Assembly (NCBI RefSeq): GCF_001424345.1
Contig: NZ_LMPF01000025.1
Span: 456,062-520,061 of the forward strand
DNA from: Burkholderia sp. Leaf177
Lineage (GTDB): Bacteria; Pseudomonadota; Gammaproteobacteria; Burkholderiales; Burkholderiaceae
Direction of reading: 5' to 3'
Length of the DNA: 64,000 nt
Shown here: piece by piece, positions 36,666-45,010 of the stretch
How positions within the stretch are numbered: the stretch's first letter is position 1
How the letters are laid out: every line of letters starts with the position of its first letter
The notes under the pieces: generated by a model
The model's database searches: none
Told to the model about the DNA's origin: nothing
The model's input: only the letters and a program-made list of their open reading frames with translations
Made by a program: the position numbers and the translations under genes

Positions 36666-37736
36666 ATGGGAAGCCGTCCCCAATTCATCGATGATCTTTC
36701 GCGCGGCGCTGCCGAGGCCGCCACCCTCTCGACTCCTCTTGGCGACGAAGCGCTGCTCGACGCCTATTCGCGCACGGTCATCGGCGCGCTCGAGCGCGTG
36801 CAGCAAGCAGTTGCATTCATTTCGGTCGAACGCCGCGTGGCGGACGGCGCCAACGGTCGCAATCCGCGCGGCGGGAATCCGCGTGGCGGAAATCCGCGTG
36901 GCGGGCAAGGCGGAACGGGATCTGGCTTCATCTTCACGCCCGATGGTTATCTGCTGACGAATAGCCACGTCGTGCACGGCGCCACGCATATTCGCGTCAC
37001 GCTGGCCGACGGCGGCACGTTCGACGCCGATCTCGTTGGCGACGATCCCGACAGCGACCTCGCCGTGCTGCGCATCGGCTCTGCAGAAGCGTTGCCGCAC
37101 GTCGAACTCGGCGAATCAGGAAAGCTTCGCGTGGGCCAGATTGCGATTGCAGTAGGCAATCCGCTTGGCCTCGCGCAAACGGTTACGACCGGCGTGGTGT
37201 CGGCGCTCGGACGTTCCTTGCGATCCAACTCGGGACGCATGATCTACGACGTGATCCAGACCGATGCAGCGCTGAACCCCGGCAACTCGGGCGGTCCGCT
37301 GATCAACTCGGCCGGCCAGGTGATCGGCGTGAACACGGCGATCATTGCGGGTGCGCAGGCGATCTCGTTCGCCACGGCTATCGATACCGCCAAGTGGGTC
37401 ATCATGCAATTGTTCGCGCATGGGCGCGTGCGGCGCGCGTACATAGGCGTGGCGGGCACGACGTCGCCCATCTCCCGGCGCGTGCAGCGCTACTTCGGGT
37501 TGCCGGCGGCGAGCGGCGTGCATGTAATGGAAGTGGTGAAGGCAAGTCCTGCTGCAATCGGCGGATTGCGCACCGGCGACCGGATCGTTGCTATCGACGC
37601 GCTGCCTGTGGATAGCGTCGATAGCTTGCAGCGAACTCTCAATGCAACACGGATCGACCGCGTCGTGACCGTTACCGTGCTGCGCGGTGCGCAAAAACTC
37701 GAGCTCGAAATCACGCCGGTTGAACAGACGGCGTGA
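36666..37736 (+). CDS. HtrA/DegP-like serine protease with PDZ domain, no signal peptide
   Basis: The 356 aa trypsin-like protease has its catalytic triad at His101 (LLTNSHVVHG), Asp131 (DPDSDLAVL) and Ser208 (NPGNSGGPLI), followed by one PDZ domain (about residues 270-345; GVHVMEVVKASPAAIGGLRTGDRIVAI). The N-terminal 50 residues are helical and charged, with no signal peptide or membrane segment, so unlike DegP or DegS the enzyme may stay in the cytoplasm. Between them lies an Asn-Pro-Arg-Gly-Gly repeat linker. It starts 3' of an ATCATG context without a strong ribosome site and converges on the cytochrome b561 gene. Confidence 0.9.
   Translation: MGSRPQFIDDLSRGAAEAATLSTPLGDEALLDAYSRTVIGALERVQQAVAFISVERRVADGANGRNPRGGNPRGGNPRGGQGGTGSGFIFTPDGYLLTNSHVVHGATHIRVTLADGGTFDADLVGDDPDSDLAVLRIGSAEALPHVELGESGKLRVGQIAIAVGNPLGLAQTVTTGVVSALGRSLRSNSGRMIYDVIQTDAALNPGNSGGPLINSAGQVIGVNTAIIAGAQAISFATAIDTAKWVIMQLFAHGRVRRAYIGVAGTTSPISRRVQRYFGLPAASGVHVMEVVKASPAAIGGLRTGDRIVAIDALPVDSVDSLQRTLNATRIDRVVTVTVLRGAQKLELEITPVEQTA
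36861..36905 (+). repeat. Three 15 bp tandem repeats inside the protease gene
   Basis: Three near-identical 15 bp units (AATCCGCGYGGCGGR) encode NPRGG three times in the linker before the protease domain. Unit length is a multiple of three, so copy changes would keep the frame. Confidence 0.9.
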
Positions 37737-37756
37737 TGTTTTCTACGATGCCGCGC

Positions 37757-38308
37757 TCAGCGGAATTCTCTCGCGCGGCCTCTTGCCATGCTCGAAAACA
37801 CGCCGTCGCGTTTGATCAGCCCATGGAACATGGCCGCACCGAGATGCGCAAGAAAAGTCGCGAACAACAATAGCGCGAGGAGCGTGTGCGCCGAACGCAA
37901 GAATGCGTAGAGGCGCACACCTTGCGGCGCGATCGGTGGCAAATAGACCGACCCGAACAAGTGGATTGGAAACCCGCCAGCCGATAGCATCGACCAGCCG
38001 ACCAGCGGCATTGCGAACAGCAATGCATAGAAGACCCAGTGCGAAAGATGAGCGATATGTTGCTGCCAGCGCGGCATGTCCTCGGGCAGAGGTGGCGTGC
38101 GATGCGTCAATCGAACGATCAACCGCACAATCACCAATAAAAGAATGGCGATGCCCAGCGGCTTGTGGATCGCAAGCAAGGTCTGGTGCCACGACGACAA
38201 TGTGGCCACCATTCCCACGCCTATGAACAACATTGCGATGACGAGCGGCGCCATTAGCCAGTGAAAAAAACGTGCGGCGGGGCTGAAATGTTTATGTGCG
38301 GCGCTCAT
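37757..38308 (-). CDS. Cytochrome b561-family membrane protein
   Basis: The 183 aa protein has four membrane helices and paired histidines suited to ligate two b haems: His16 (FFHWLMAP), His48 (LAIHKPLG), with further candidates at 90, 141 and 155. It resembles the YodB/CybB group that passes electrons between quinol and periplasmic partners. Its ATG overlaps the stop of the catalase-like gene by 4 bp, so the two are translationally coupled and may act together on peroxides at the inner membrane. Confidence 0.92.
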   Translation of the reverse strand: MSAAHKHFSPAARFFHWLMAPLVIAMLFIGVGMVATLSSWHQTLLAIHKPLGIAILLLVIVRLIVRLTHRTPPLPEDMPRWQQHIAHLSHWVFYALLFAMPLVGWSMLSAGGFPIHLFGSVYLPPIAPQGVRLYAFLRSAHTLLALLLFATFLAHLGAAMFHGLIKRDGVFSSMARGRAREFR

Positions 38309-39414
38309 TGAATATTCCGTGTCGATGTTTGAGCGGATGCCTGAGCGGTTGCAGAACCACGCGCTTCCTCACGCGTGCGGCGATTATAGGAGACGGCATA
38401 AGCTGAAGATCGCGCGGCCAGCAGCGGATCATCGGACGGCTTGAGCCCGGCAGGAAGAATGGTCGGATCGTAATTGATATCGCGGCAATCGCCATCCGAC
38501 TGCGCCGTTTCGCGCTCGATAACAAGCGTACCTGCATCAATATGCGGCCGGTCTTCGGGCCATGCCTGGGTTGCGTCGTTGGTCACGTCACCTGGCTTCG
38601 CGACCGTCAGTACAAGATGCCAGCGCAATGGACCGTTTGCCAGGCGTTCGCGCAATTCGGCATCGAGGAAATCATGGCCGCCTTTTTGCTCCGCGGTCAC
38701 GGGCGTGTACGGCGTTTCGGGAACGACAGACCAGCGGATGAAATGCGTCTTGCCGGTAGCGTCGATGGCGCGAAACGCATTGATGCCGTAGTACGCGGCG
38801 TTTCCGAAGCTCGATGACGGCGGATGATCTTTTACCCACGCCTGAAACGGTCGAGTCTCCGGATGCGCGGCAAAGAACGCCTTGAGCTTCGCGGGATCGG
38901 GCTTGCCGGTCGCAGGATCGGGTTGCGACGCGACCAGTTGCGCAAAGAAAGCCTGCGGCGTATTGACGACGAACACCGGCGTATTGTTCATTCCGGTGCG
39001 CCATTGCTGACCGTCCGGCAGCCTGAAATCCAGCGCGAGACTGCGCACCGGCACGCTTGCATCCGGCGCTGACGGGATGCCGCCGGGAATCGCAAAGCGG
39101 CCGACAACCGGGGTACGGACTGTCTTGAAGACGCTCGCGCTCGAAATATCCGCGGCCTGCCCGTTACCCTCGAAATAGCCTTGCACGCAGACGCCCTTCG
39201 CATGGTTGCGGCGAAATCCGGGATGAACGCCCGCGTTCGCTTCGAACGTATTGACGATGCGTTGCGGCGTCAGGCGTTCAGGCGCAACAACGCCGGACGC
39301 ATAGACAAACGCGCCGCCCATTGCAGCCACGACCGCGCCGATCACCGCAAGCCGGAATAGCGGAACGGACTGCCGCGAGCGACGCCGGCCTGAAGTTGGA
39401 GGATGCTTGTTCAT
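38305..39414 (-). CDS. Membrane-anchored catalase-like peroxidase (SrpA type)
   Basis: The protein has 369 aa, an N-terminal membrane anchor (residues about 20-42, RLAVIGAVVAAMGGAFVYAS) and a minimal catalase domain. The distal haem His is His71 (FRRNHAKGVCVQGYF), the Asn region is MNNTPVF, and the proximal haem Tyr is probably Tyr339 (ARSSAYAVSY). It is much shorter than true catalases and belongs to the catalase-related peroxidase group, so peroxidase activity in the periplasm is more likely than strong catalase activity. It is coupled to cytochrome b561 and lies downstream of an ECF sigma and anti-sigma pair. Confidence 0.92.
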   Translation of the reverse strand: MNKHPPTSGRRRSRQSVPLFRLAVIGAVVAAMGGAFVYASGVVAPERLTPQRIVNTFEANAGVHPGFRRNHAKGVCVQGYFEGNGQAADISSASVFKTVRTPVVGRFAIPGGIPSAPDASVPVRSLALDFRLPDGQQWRTGMNNTPVFVVNTPQAFFAQLVASQPDPATGKPDPAKLKAFFAAHPETRPFQAWVKDHPPSSSFGNAAYYGINAFRAIDATGKTHFIRWSVVPETPYTPVTAEQKGGHDFLDAELRERLANGPLRWHLVLTVAKPGDVTNDATQAWPEDRPHIDAGTLVIERETAQSDGDCRDINYDPTILPAGLKPSDDPLLAARSSAYAVSYNRRTREEARGSATAQASAQTSTRNIQ

Positions 39415-39511
39415 GATTGATTATTTAGTTCGATATCCTGATTGATCAAGATTGCTTCATGCCGATAATTTATAGGCACCGGCGGTTCACGCCGGCGCCA
39501 TACGGAAGGTT

Positions 39512-40366
39512 TTATTGTGTGGAAGTCTGCGGTTTTACATCGCCCATCTGCGTCAGTTGCGAGTACACGTCGTGGGAAAGTTCGAGCAATACCTTGCGAT
39601 CGATTGCGCCAGAAACCGCGTAACCGAAATCACCGTCGATCCAGTAAAACACGTTCACCGAACCATCCTGGTACAGCTTGAACGCGGTCGTGTCCGAGCT
39701 GATTTTTCTATGCGAGATGCACAGCGTGATGCGCTCGCCCTTCGCGTCGTGATACATGAACTGCGCGACCGGACCGTCGTCGCCGGGCAGCAGACGGCCG
39801 CCCATCAGCTCGAAGCCGACGCGCGTAAGAATCGGCGGACGAACGTCCGTACCAAGCCGCTTCGATACCCACGTCACCAATTCCTGCTCGCGATCCACGC
39901 CGACTTCAACCGGCCGCATCACTTCGGGCGCGTACATGACGTGCGCCACAGCGGACTGGCGAGCGAACGACTCGCCGGGCGTGAAGCTCGCGCGTTGCAC
40001 ATGTCCGTCGTCGCCGCTGCCGGGCATCAGCGCACGGCCGCCGACGTTGCTCATCATCCCGCCTACGCCAATGCCCACGCCTATGACGAGCGCCGCGGCC
40101 ATGCCGGCGAACTGCGGCCAGTTGGCGGCATCGCGCCAGCGACGGCGCTCAGGCGGCAACAGACGCTGCGGCACGGGCTCGCTCAACACGCGGTCGTAGC
40201 GGTCGTGGAACATGCTGTTCAGCGAGAAATAATCGCTGATCTTGGTGGCAAGACCTTCGTCGTGTTCCAGCAGCCGATCGATTTCCTCGCGACGATGTTC
40301 CGCCAGCGACCCGTCCACATACGCATGGATTTCGTCTTCGGTAATGGGTGTTTGTTGTTCGCTCAT
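39512..40366 (-). CDS. Transmembrane anti-sigma factor
   Basis: The 284 aa protein has a cytoplasmic N-terminal anti-sigma-like region (EDEIHAYVDGSLAEHRREEIDRLLEHDE, residues about 10-40), a single membrane segment (about 84-106, FAGMAAALVIGVGIGVGGMM) and a periplasmic domain with no recognised enzymatic motif. A zinc HxxxCxxC signature is not present. The gene overlaps the ECF sigma gene by 4 bp, which indicates a partner pair. It likely holds the sigma factor at the membrane until oxidative or envelope stress. Confidence 0.88.
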   Translation of the reverse strand: MSEQQTPITEDEIHAYVDGSLAEHRREEIDRLLEHDEGLATKISDYFSLNSMFHDRYDRVLSEPVPQRLLPPERRRWRDAANWPQFAGMAAALVIGVGIGVGGMMSNVGGRALMPGSGDDGHVQRASFTPGESFARQSAVAHVMYAPEVMRPVEVGVDREQELVTWVSKRLGTDVRPPILTRVGFELMGGRLLPGDDGPVAQFMYHDAKGERITLCISHRKISSDTTAFKLYQDGSVNVFYWIDGDFGYAVSGAIDRKVLLELSHDVYSQLTQMGDVKPQTSTQ

Positions 40367-40881
40367 CGCACCACCTGTAATTTAGCGCCGGGTTGAGCGC
40401 CTGCCATCAGCGCGCGCAATCTCTCACGTCCACGCGATAACCGCGACATGACGGTCCCGATCGGAATTTCCAGCGCTTGCGCAACATCCGAGTAGCTCAT
40501 CTCTTCAAGTCCGACGAGCAGAACGACCTGACGTTGATCGAGCGGCAAGCGCTGCAACGCAAAGTCGAGATCGCGCACTTCGAGCGACTGCGTTTGCGTA
40601 CCGGCAACCGCGAATTCACGCTCGGCGATGTTGTCGTCGTCTACTGAAATGTGCACCGCTTTCACGCCCGCCCGACGCGCCTGATTCGCGAAGACGTTGT
40701 GCATGATCGTGAAAAGCCATGCGCGCATATCGGTTCCGGTCTGGAATTTTTCCGTATGCCGAAGCGCGCGCTCAAGCGTGTCCTGGACAAGATCGTCGGC
40801 AAGATCGCGATTGTTGATCAGCGCTCGCGCATAACGGCGTAATCGCGGCACATGTTCCATTAACTCGTCACGGACGCCCAT
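40363..40881 (-). CDS. ECF-family RNA polymerase sigma factor
   Basis: The 172 aa sigma-70-family protein has region 2 (RYARALINNRDLADDLVQDTLERAL and MRAWLFTIMHNVFANQARR, residues about 15-80) and region 4 (LPLDQRQVVLLVGLEEMSYSDVAQALEIPIGTVMSRLSRGRERL). The start at 40881 has GAGGG six bases upstream; ATGs at 40887 and 40920 would add 2 or 13 residues. It is co-transcribed with its anti-sigma gene, followed by the catalase-like and cytochrome b561 genes, which are probable target genes. The inducing signal is probably an oxidant. Confidence 0.92.
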   Translation of the reverse strand: MGVRDELMEHVPRLRRYARALINNRDLADDLVQDTLERALRHTEKFQTGTDMRAWLFTIMHNVFANQARRAGVKAVHISVDDDNIAEREFAVAGTQTQSLEVRDLDFALQRLPLDQRQVVLLVGLEEMSYSDVAQALEIPIGTVMSRLSRGRERLRALMAGAQPGAKLQVVR

Positions 40882-41008
40882 CGGCATTCCCTCATTTTGT
40901 AAGCTTGTGCGGACGCTCAACCTGAAAACGCCGCTGCGAATGATGGGCTAACACTGTGGATTGCGAGTTATTCCCGCCATCTGGCAGTTTTTATTTCAAA
41001 CGCAAGGT

Positions 41009-41725
41009 TCAGTTGCCCGTCATCAGGTCCGCGGCGCGCATCAGGCCGCGAGTGTTCGCGCGACCGGCCAGCACGTAACGCTTGCCACCGGAAGTCCAGG
41101 CCAGCAAACGCGTTTCTCCTACACGATTCGCTTTCCACTGCGGCTGCGGTTTCGCCATGATCCCTGGCGCGACGAGTAACACCGCTGCCTCGCCCATCGC
41201 ATTCCGGTACACATATTCCGTCGCCGATGCAAACAGACCAAGCGACATTTCGCGGCGCGCCACCGGATGAAATCCCACGACGTACAGGTTCGGCGCATCC
41301 GCCAAAGCCTTCGCCGAGCTTACATATGCGCTCGCGCCGGTCGCCATGTCCTGCGCCGCGATCGCCTGTTCGAGCGCCATCATCGACGCATTATCGAGCG
41401 CGGAATCGGAGATGTCGAACGCGAACAGTCCACCCGCGACGAGCGCCAGCGCGGCTGCGATAGCGATCAGAACGTGCGTGATGCGCCGTTTCGACTTGCG
41501 CGGAGCCGATCTGGACGAGAGCGTTTCGTCGGCTGGATCAGGGAAAGCGTTTTGCATTTGCTGGTTGATTCGTCCATAGAACGCGACGCGTTGGGCTTCA
41601 TCCGGCCGGTCTTTCAAATAGCTTTGAACGCTGGCAGCGCGCTTCGGATCGAGCATGCCGTCGGCGTAAGCCTGGACATCGGACTCGGAGAGCCGGAATT
41701 CCGAGGGTGGTTTTGCTATGGACAT
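41009..41725 (-). CDS. Anti-sigma-like transmembrane protein
   Basis: The protein has about 238 aa. An N-terminal region (ESDVQAYADGMLDPKRAASVQSYLKDRPDEAQRV) closely resembles anti-sigma factor N-termini such as that of the neighbouring anti-sigma protein; then comes a membrane segment (about 82-103, THVLIAIAAALALVAGGLFAF) and a periplasmic domain. The start MSIAKPP is chosen because the region upstream is basic and unlike a domain. It lies 127 bp upstream of the ECF gene on the same strand, so it may be a second regulator of that sigma or of another one. Confidence 0.8.
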   Translation of the reverse strand: MSIAKPPSEFRLSESDVQAYADGMLDPKRAASVQSYLKDRPDEAQRVAFYGRINQQMQNAFPDPADETLSSRSAPRKSKRRITHVLIAIAAALALVAGGLFAFDISDSALDNASMMALEQAIAAQDMATGASAYVSSAKALADAPNLYVVGFHPVARREMSLGLFASATEYVYRNAMGEAAVLLVAPGIMAKPQPQWKANRVGETRLLAWTSGGKRYVLAGRANTRGLMRAADLMTGN

Positions 41726-42028
41726 GATCGATTGGAAAATTGCTGTCGGTATAGGGGCGAACACGGTCTTGCGCAGTTTATTCCGTCTGCACATTGTTTC
41801 AGGCTTTGCGCCGCCTCATTCATCGTGCGATACACGCCGTGCGATACACGCCGAGGGAAAACGAAAGCGTCCCTGAGCGCGTAAACACAATCTATATCGG
41901 CTTATTCCATTCAAATACAAATTTTTATCGTCGAAAAAATAATCGACGTTTCAGGGAATATCCCTGCCCTTTCCCGGGTTCTCTCCATTGCACACAGCAA
42001 CAAAATACAACCCCTTTGGAGAAGCAAA
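41726..42028. other. Intergenic region before the DUF4148 genes
   Basis: This divergent 303 bp region contains two tandem 14 bp copies of CGTGCGATACACGC (41824-41851) and a 6 bp hairpin CGTCGA/TCGACG with an A-rich loop (41929-41948). The ribosome site of the next gene (GGAGAAGC) is at its end. No gene is seen. Confidence 0.6.
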
Positions 42029-42298
42029 ATGAAAGTTCTAGCCATTGCCGTCGTCGCCATTGCAACGATCGCTTCAGCGAATGCATTTGCGCAAACCAAG
42101 ACGCGTGCCGAGGTTTATCAGGAACTGATTCAAGCGCAGAAAGACGGCCGCGATTTCGTGACTGATACCTCCTACCCCGATGTCAACCCTATCTTCGCGC
42201 ATCAACTCGAAGAACAGCAAACGCGTCTTGCGGAAGAGCAGGCGAAAAACGCAGTAGCGAACACCACGACGCCGGCAAGCGCCAGCGAAGCAAACTAA
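42029..42298 (+). CDS. DUF4148 small secreted protein
   Basis: The 89 aa protein has a Sec signal peptide (MKVLAIAVVAIATIASANAFAQ, cleavage about residue 21) and a short mature part (KTRAEVYQELIQAQKDGRDFVTDTSYPDVNPIF) that fits DUF4148, a family widespread in Burkholderia. Typical members have TRAxVxxELxxAxxxG repeats after the leader. The function is unknown. Ribosome site GGAG is nine bases before the ATG. It stands 97 bp ahead of a second DUF4148 gene. Confidence 0.88.
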   Translation: MKVLAIAVVAIATIASANAFAQTKTRAEVYQELIQAQKDGRDFVTDTSYPDVNPIFAHQLEEQQTRLAEEQAKNAVANTTTPASASEAN

Positions 42299-42395
42299 CG
42301 AAGCGCATTGCCATTTTGAATTGTTGAACGCAGTACCGGAAACATCCGCAGCAATCGGTTAAATACATCGGATCACTAACTTTATTGAGGTCATC

Positions 42396-42716
42396 ATGAA
42401 AAAATTCCTTATCTCCGCGTTGGTTCTTTCCTCGGCATTGGCAGCCCCGGCTTTCGCGTTCGCGCAGAGCAACGGTCCCGTGACGCGTGCTCAGGTCAAA
42501 GCGGAACTGGTGCAGCTCGAAAAGGCCGGCTACAGCCCTGGCGGCGAAGACGTCAATTACCCGCAGGACATCCAGGCCGCCGAACAAAAGGTCTGGGCGG
42601 AACAAGGCATTGCGGCGACATCGTACGGATCGAATACCGGCAGCATGTCGGCGTCGGGATCGCGCGCTGACTACGCACCGAACCAGGCAACGCAATCGAT
42701 CTACTCAGGTCATTGA
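42396..42716 (+). CDS. DUF4148 small secreted protein, second copy
   Basis: The 106 aa protein has a leader (MKKFLISALVLSSALAAPAFAFAQ) and the DUF4148 core (PVTRAQVKAELVQLEKAGYSPGGEDVNYPQDIQAAEQKV). Its tail is rich in Ser, Gly and Tyr. The family is periplasmic or secreted, with no assigned activity. The upstream gene has the same leader-plus-core plan, so this is a paralogous pair. Confidence 0.88.
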   Translation: MKKFLISALVLSSALAAPAFAFAQSNGPVTRAQVKAELVQLEKAGYSPGGEDVNYPQDIQAAEQKVWAEQGIAATSYGSNTGSMSASGSRADYAPNQATQSIYSGH

Positions 42717-42818
42717 GCATGAGCGGGCTTGCCTGTGTCACTTTGCAGGAGCCGGTAAACTCCGGAGGCAGGCGCGACGACTTTCTCGCATCGCGCACTT
42801 CCCTCTGGAGACATCGGC

Positions 42819-43238
42819 ATGAAACAGGCGCTCCACCATCTAGGCGTGACAACGCGCACGCGCGGTCTGCATGAAATTACCCGCGACATCCGTAAGTGGA
42901 TCGACCAGCAAGGCATTCAAACCGGCCTGCTTACCGTGTTTCTCCGGCATACATCGGCCTCTTTGCTGATACAGGAAAATGCCGATCCCGACGTACGCAC
43001 GGATCTCGAGCAATTCTTCGAGACGATTGCGCCCGAAGCGCCGGGGCGCTATGTCCACGACTCGGAAGGTCCCGACGACATGCCGGCGCATCTGCGCACG
43101 GCGTTGACGCAAGTCCAGCTTTCGATTCCCGTCAGCGCAGGCCGCATGGTTCTAGGCACCTGGCAGGGCATCTACCTGTTCGAACACCGCAGCGTTTCGC
43201 ATAGACGCGAGGTCGTATTGCACCTTTTCAGTGAGTGA
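42819..43238 (+). CDS. YjbQ family protein (secondary thiamine-phosphate synthase enzyme)
   Basis: The 139 aa protein of the UPF0047/YjbQ family shows the conserved segments GLHEITRDI, FLRHTSASLLIQENADPDVRTDLE, DSEGPDDMPAHLRTALT and GTWQGIYLFEHR. YjbQ has weak thiamine-phosphate synthase activity in E. coli, but its main role is unclear. The conserved His and Asp residues probably bind metal. GGAG lies eight bases before the ATG. It is just upstream of pyrB on the same strand (42 bp). Confidence 0.92.
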   Translation: MKQALHHLGVTTRTRGLHEITRDIRKWIDQQGIQTGLLTVFLRHTSASLLIQENADPDVRTDLEQFFETIAPEAPGRYVHDSEGPDDMPAHLRTALTQVQLSIPVSAGRMVLGTWQGIYLFEHRSVSHRREVVLHLFSE

Positions 43239-43280
43239 TTTAATATACGCAGCGCGTACATCACCTCCGGAGCGACCCAC

Positions 43281-44561
43281 ATGCATCTTCAACAGCAAAC
43301 CCTTCTTCGCGATGCCATGCGGCGCCTCAACATGACACGCGACGCGTTCGCAAACCGCATTGGCGTTGCGCGACGCGCGCTCGATACATGGTTGCTTCCC
43401 GATGAATCCGCGGAATCCCGTGCGATGCCAGAGATCGCAAGCCGCTACGTAATGGAGATTCTCGAACGGACACCTTCCGGCGATGAATATACGCAACGCG
43501 TACAGTCGGCGTCCATTTTGCACGAAGGCCGTCCGCACCTGCTTTCAGTCGATCAGTTTTCGCGCGACTCGGTCGAAGCATTGTTCCAGGTGGCGGACAC
43601 CATGCAACCCATCGCGCGCCGTCAAAAAATCACGCGCGTCCTGGAAGGCGCCGTGCTCGCCAATCTATTCTTCGAAGCCAGCACTCGAACGCGCGTGAGT
43701 TTCGGCGCGGCGTTCTGCCGGCTGGGCGGATCGGTCTGCGACACGACCGGCTTCACGTTTTCATCGATGGCGAAAGGCGAGTCCATCTACGACACCAGCC
43801 GCGTGATCAGCGGTTACGCGGACGCACTCGTCGTGCGCCATCCCGAGAAAGGATCGGTTGCCGAGTTCGCACGCGCGACCAACGTTCCGGTGATCAACGC
43901 GGGCGACGGCCCCGGCGAGCATCCGAGCCAGGCGTTGCTCGACCTCTATACGGTTCAGCGCGAATTCTCGCGCGTGGGAAAGATTGTCGACGGCTCGCAT
44001 ATCGCGATGGTCGGCGACCTCAAATATGGTCGCACGGTCCATTCGCTGGCCAAGCTGCTGGCGTTGTATCGCGGGCTGAAGTTCACGTTAATCTCGCCGG
44101 GATCGCTTGAAATGCCTGCGTCCATCCTCGATCAGATCACGCGCGGCGATCATGTCGTCGAGCAAACCAGCGACCTGCACGCCGGCTTGAAAGGCGCGGA
44201 CGTGGTGTACGCAACCCGCATTCAAAAAGAGCGTTTCGCCGATGAATCCATCGAAGGTTATACACCGGACTTCCAGATCAATCAGGCGCTGGTCGACAGC
44301 GTATGCGGTCCCGACACATTGATCATGCATCCGCTGCCGCGCGACGGACGCCCTGGCGCCAACGATCTGAGCACCGACCTCAACCACGATCCGAGGCTTG
44401 CGATCTTCCGGCAAACAGATAACGGCATTCCCGTGCGCATGGCGATTTTCGCGGTGCTGCTGGGCGTGGACCAACAAGTCCAGCATTCCATGCGCGACGC
44501 CACGTGGAAGGCGCCGGCTTACATCGGTCCTGACGACGCCGTTTTTAACGGCATCGACTGA
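43281..44561 (+). CDS. pyrB: Aspartate carbamoyltransferase with N-terminal HTH-like extension
   Basis: The enzyme makes carbamoyl-aspartate for pyrimidine synthesis. Residues about 75-426 are the catalytic chain: LLSVDQFSRDSVEALFQVAD, the carbamoyl-phosphate motif STRTR (134-138), HPSQALLDLYT, and HPLPRDGRPG. The first 65 residues are extra compared with E. coli PyrB and look like a helix-turn-helix (LRDAMRRLNMTRDAFANRIGVARRALDTWLLPDE). GGAG is eight bases before the ATG. The extension is known in Burkholderia annotations, but its role (DNA binding or subunit contact) is unclear. No pyrI or pyrC is adjacent. Confidence 0.93.
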   Translation: MHLQQQTLLRDAMRRLNMTRDAFANRIGVARRALDTWLLPDESAESRAMPEIASRYVMEILERTPSGDEYTQRVQSASILHEGRPHLLSVDQFSRDSVEALFQVADTMQPIARRQKITRVLEGAVLANLFFEASTRTRVSFGAAFCRLGGSVCDTTGFTFSSMAKGESIYDTSRVISGYADALVVRHPEKGSVAEFARATNVPVINAGDGPGEHPSQALLDLYTVQREFSRVGKIVDGSHIAMVGDLKYGRTVHSLAKLLALYRGLKFTLISPGSLEMPASILDQITRGDHVVEQTSDLHAGLKGADVVYATRIQKERFADESIEGYTPDFQINQALVDSVCGPDTLIMHPLPRDGRPGANDLSTDLNHDPRLAIFRQTDNGIPVRMAIFAVLLGVDQQVQHSMRDATWKAPAYIGPDDAVFNGID

Positions 44562-44668
44562 AGAAGCAAGCCAGGCAATTTATACGGCGGCATCGAAAAT
44601 TTTAACGCGCCGTTTACGTGCAAAAAGATACGCTGCAAGTCATCCTGAACAGAGGAGCTTGCAGCGTC

Positions 44669-45007
44669 ATGAACCTTGTACTCGAAAGAATCGTCAGCTC
44701 GGCAACCAGCGGAAAATCGGCAGAGCGTGAAAGCATTCCGACGCCCTGTGTTTCACGCGTTCATCTTTCGGCCGTGCTTCGCAGCAAGCAGGATGAAGCC
44801 GCGCGCGAACGCATCCGCCGCCTGTTTCATTCGCCGCTGGGCGTGTATGTCAGCCAGGCATCGCGCGATCACGACGACCTTCGGCTCGTGTTCGACATAG
44901 CCATGGAAGACCTCGACTTTACCGTGCGCACATTGCATCAGGTCCTGCCCGAAGCCGTGATCGAGGCCGTACGTCCGCGCGTGTTCACCCACAGGCGCGA
45001 GCACTGA
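44669..45007 (+). CDS. Hypothetical protein, 112 aa
   Basis: I do not recognise this protein. It is soluble, with no signal peptide and no clear domain; LFHSPLGVYVSQASRDHDDLRLVFDIAMEDLDFTVRTLHQVLPEAVIEAVRPR in the C-terminal half looks like a compact alpha/beta fold. The ATG at 44669 follows AGAGGAG by 12 bases; an alternative GTG at 44618 would add 17 residues without a site. It converges on the racemase gene with only 3 bp between them. The coding frame is real judging by codon bias, but the product is unknown. Confidence 0.65.
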   Translation: MNLVLERIVSSATSGKSAERESIPTPCVSRVHLSAVLRSKQDEAARERIRRLFHSPLGVYVSQASRDHDDLRLVFDIAMEDLDFTVRTLHQVLPEAVIEAVRPRVFTHRREH

Positions 45008-45010
45008 AAT

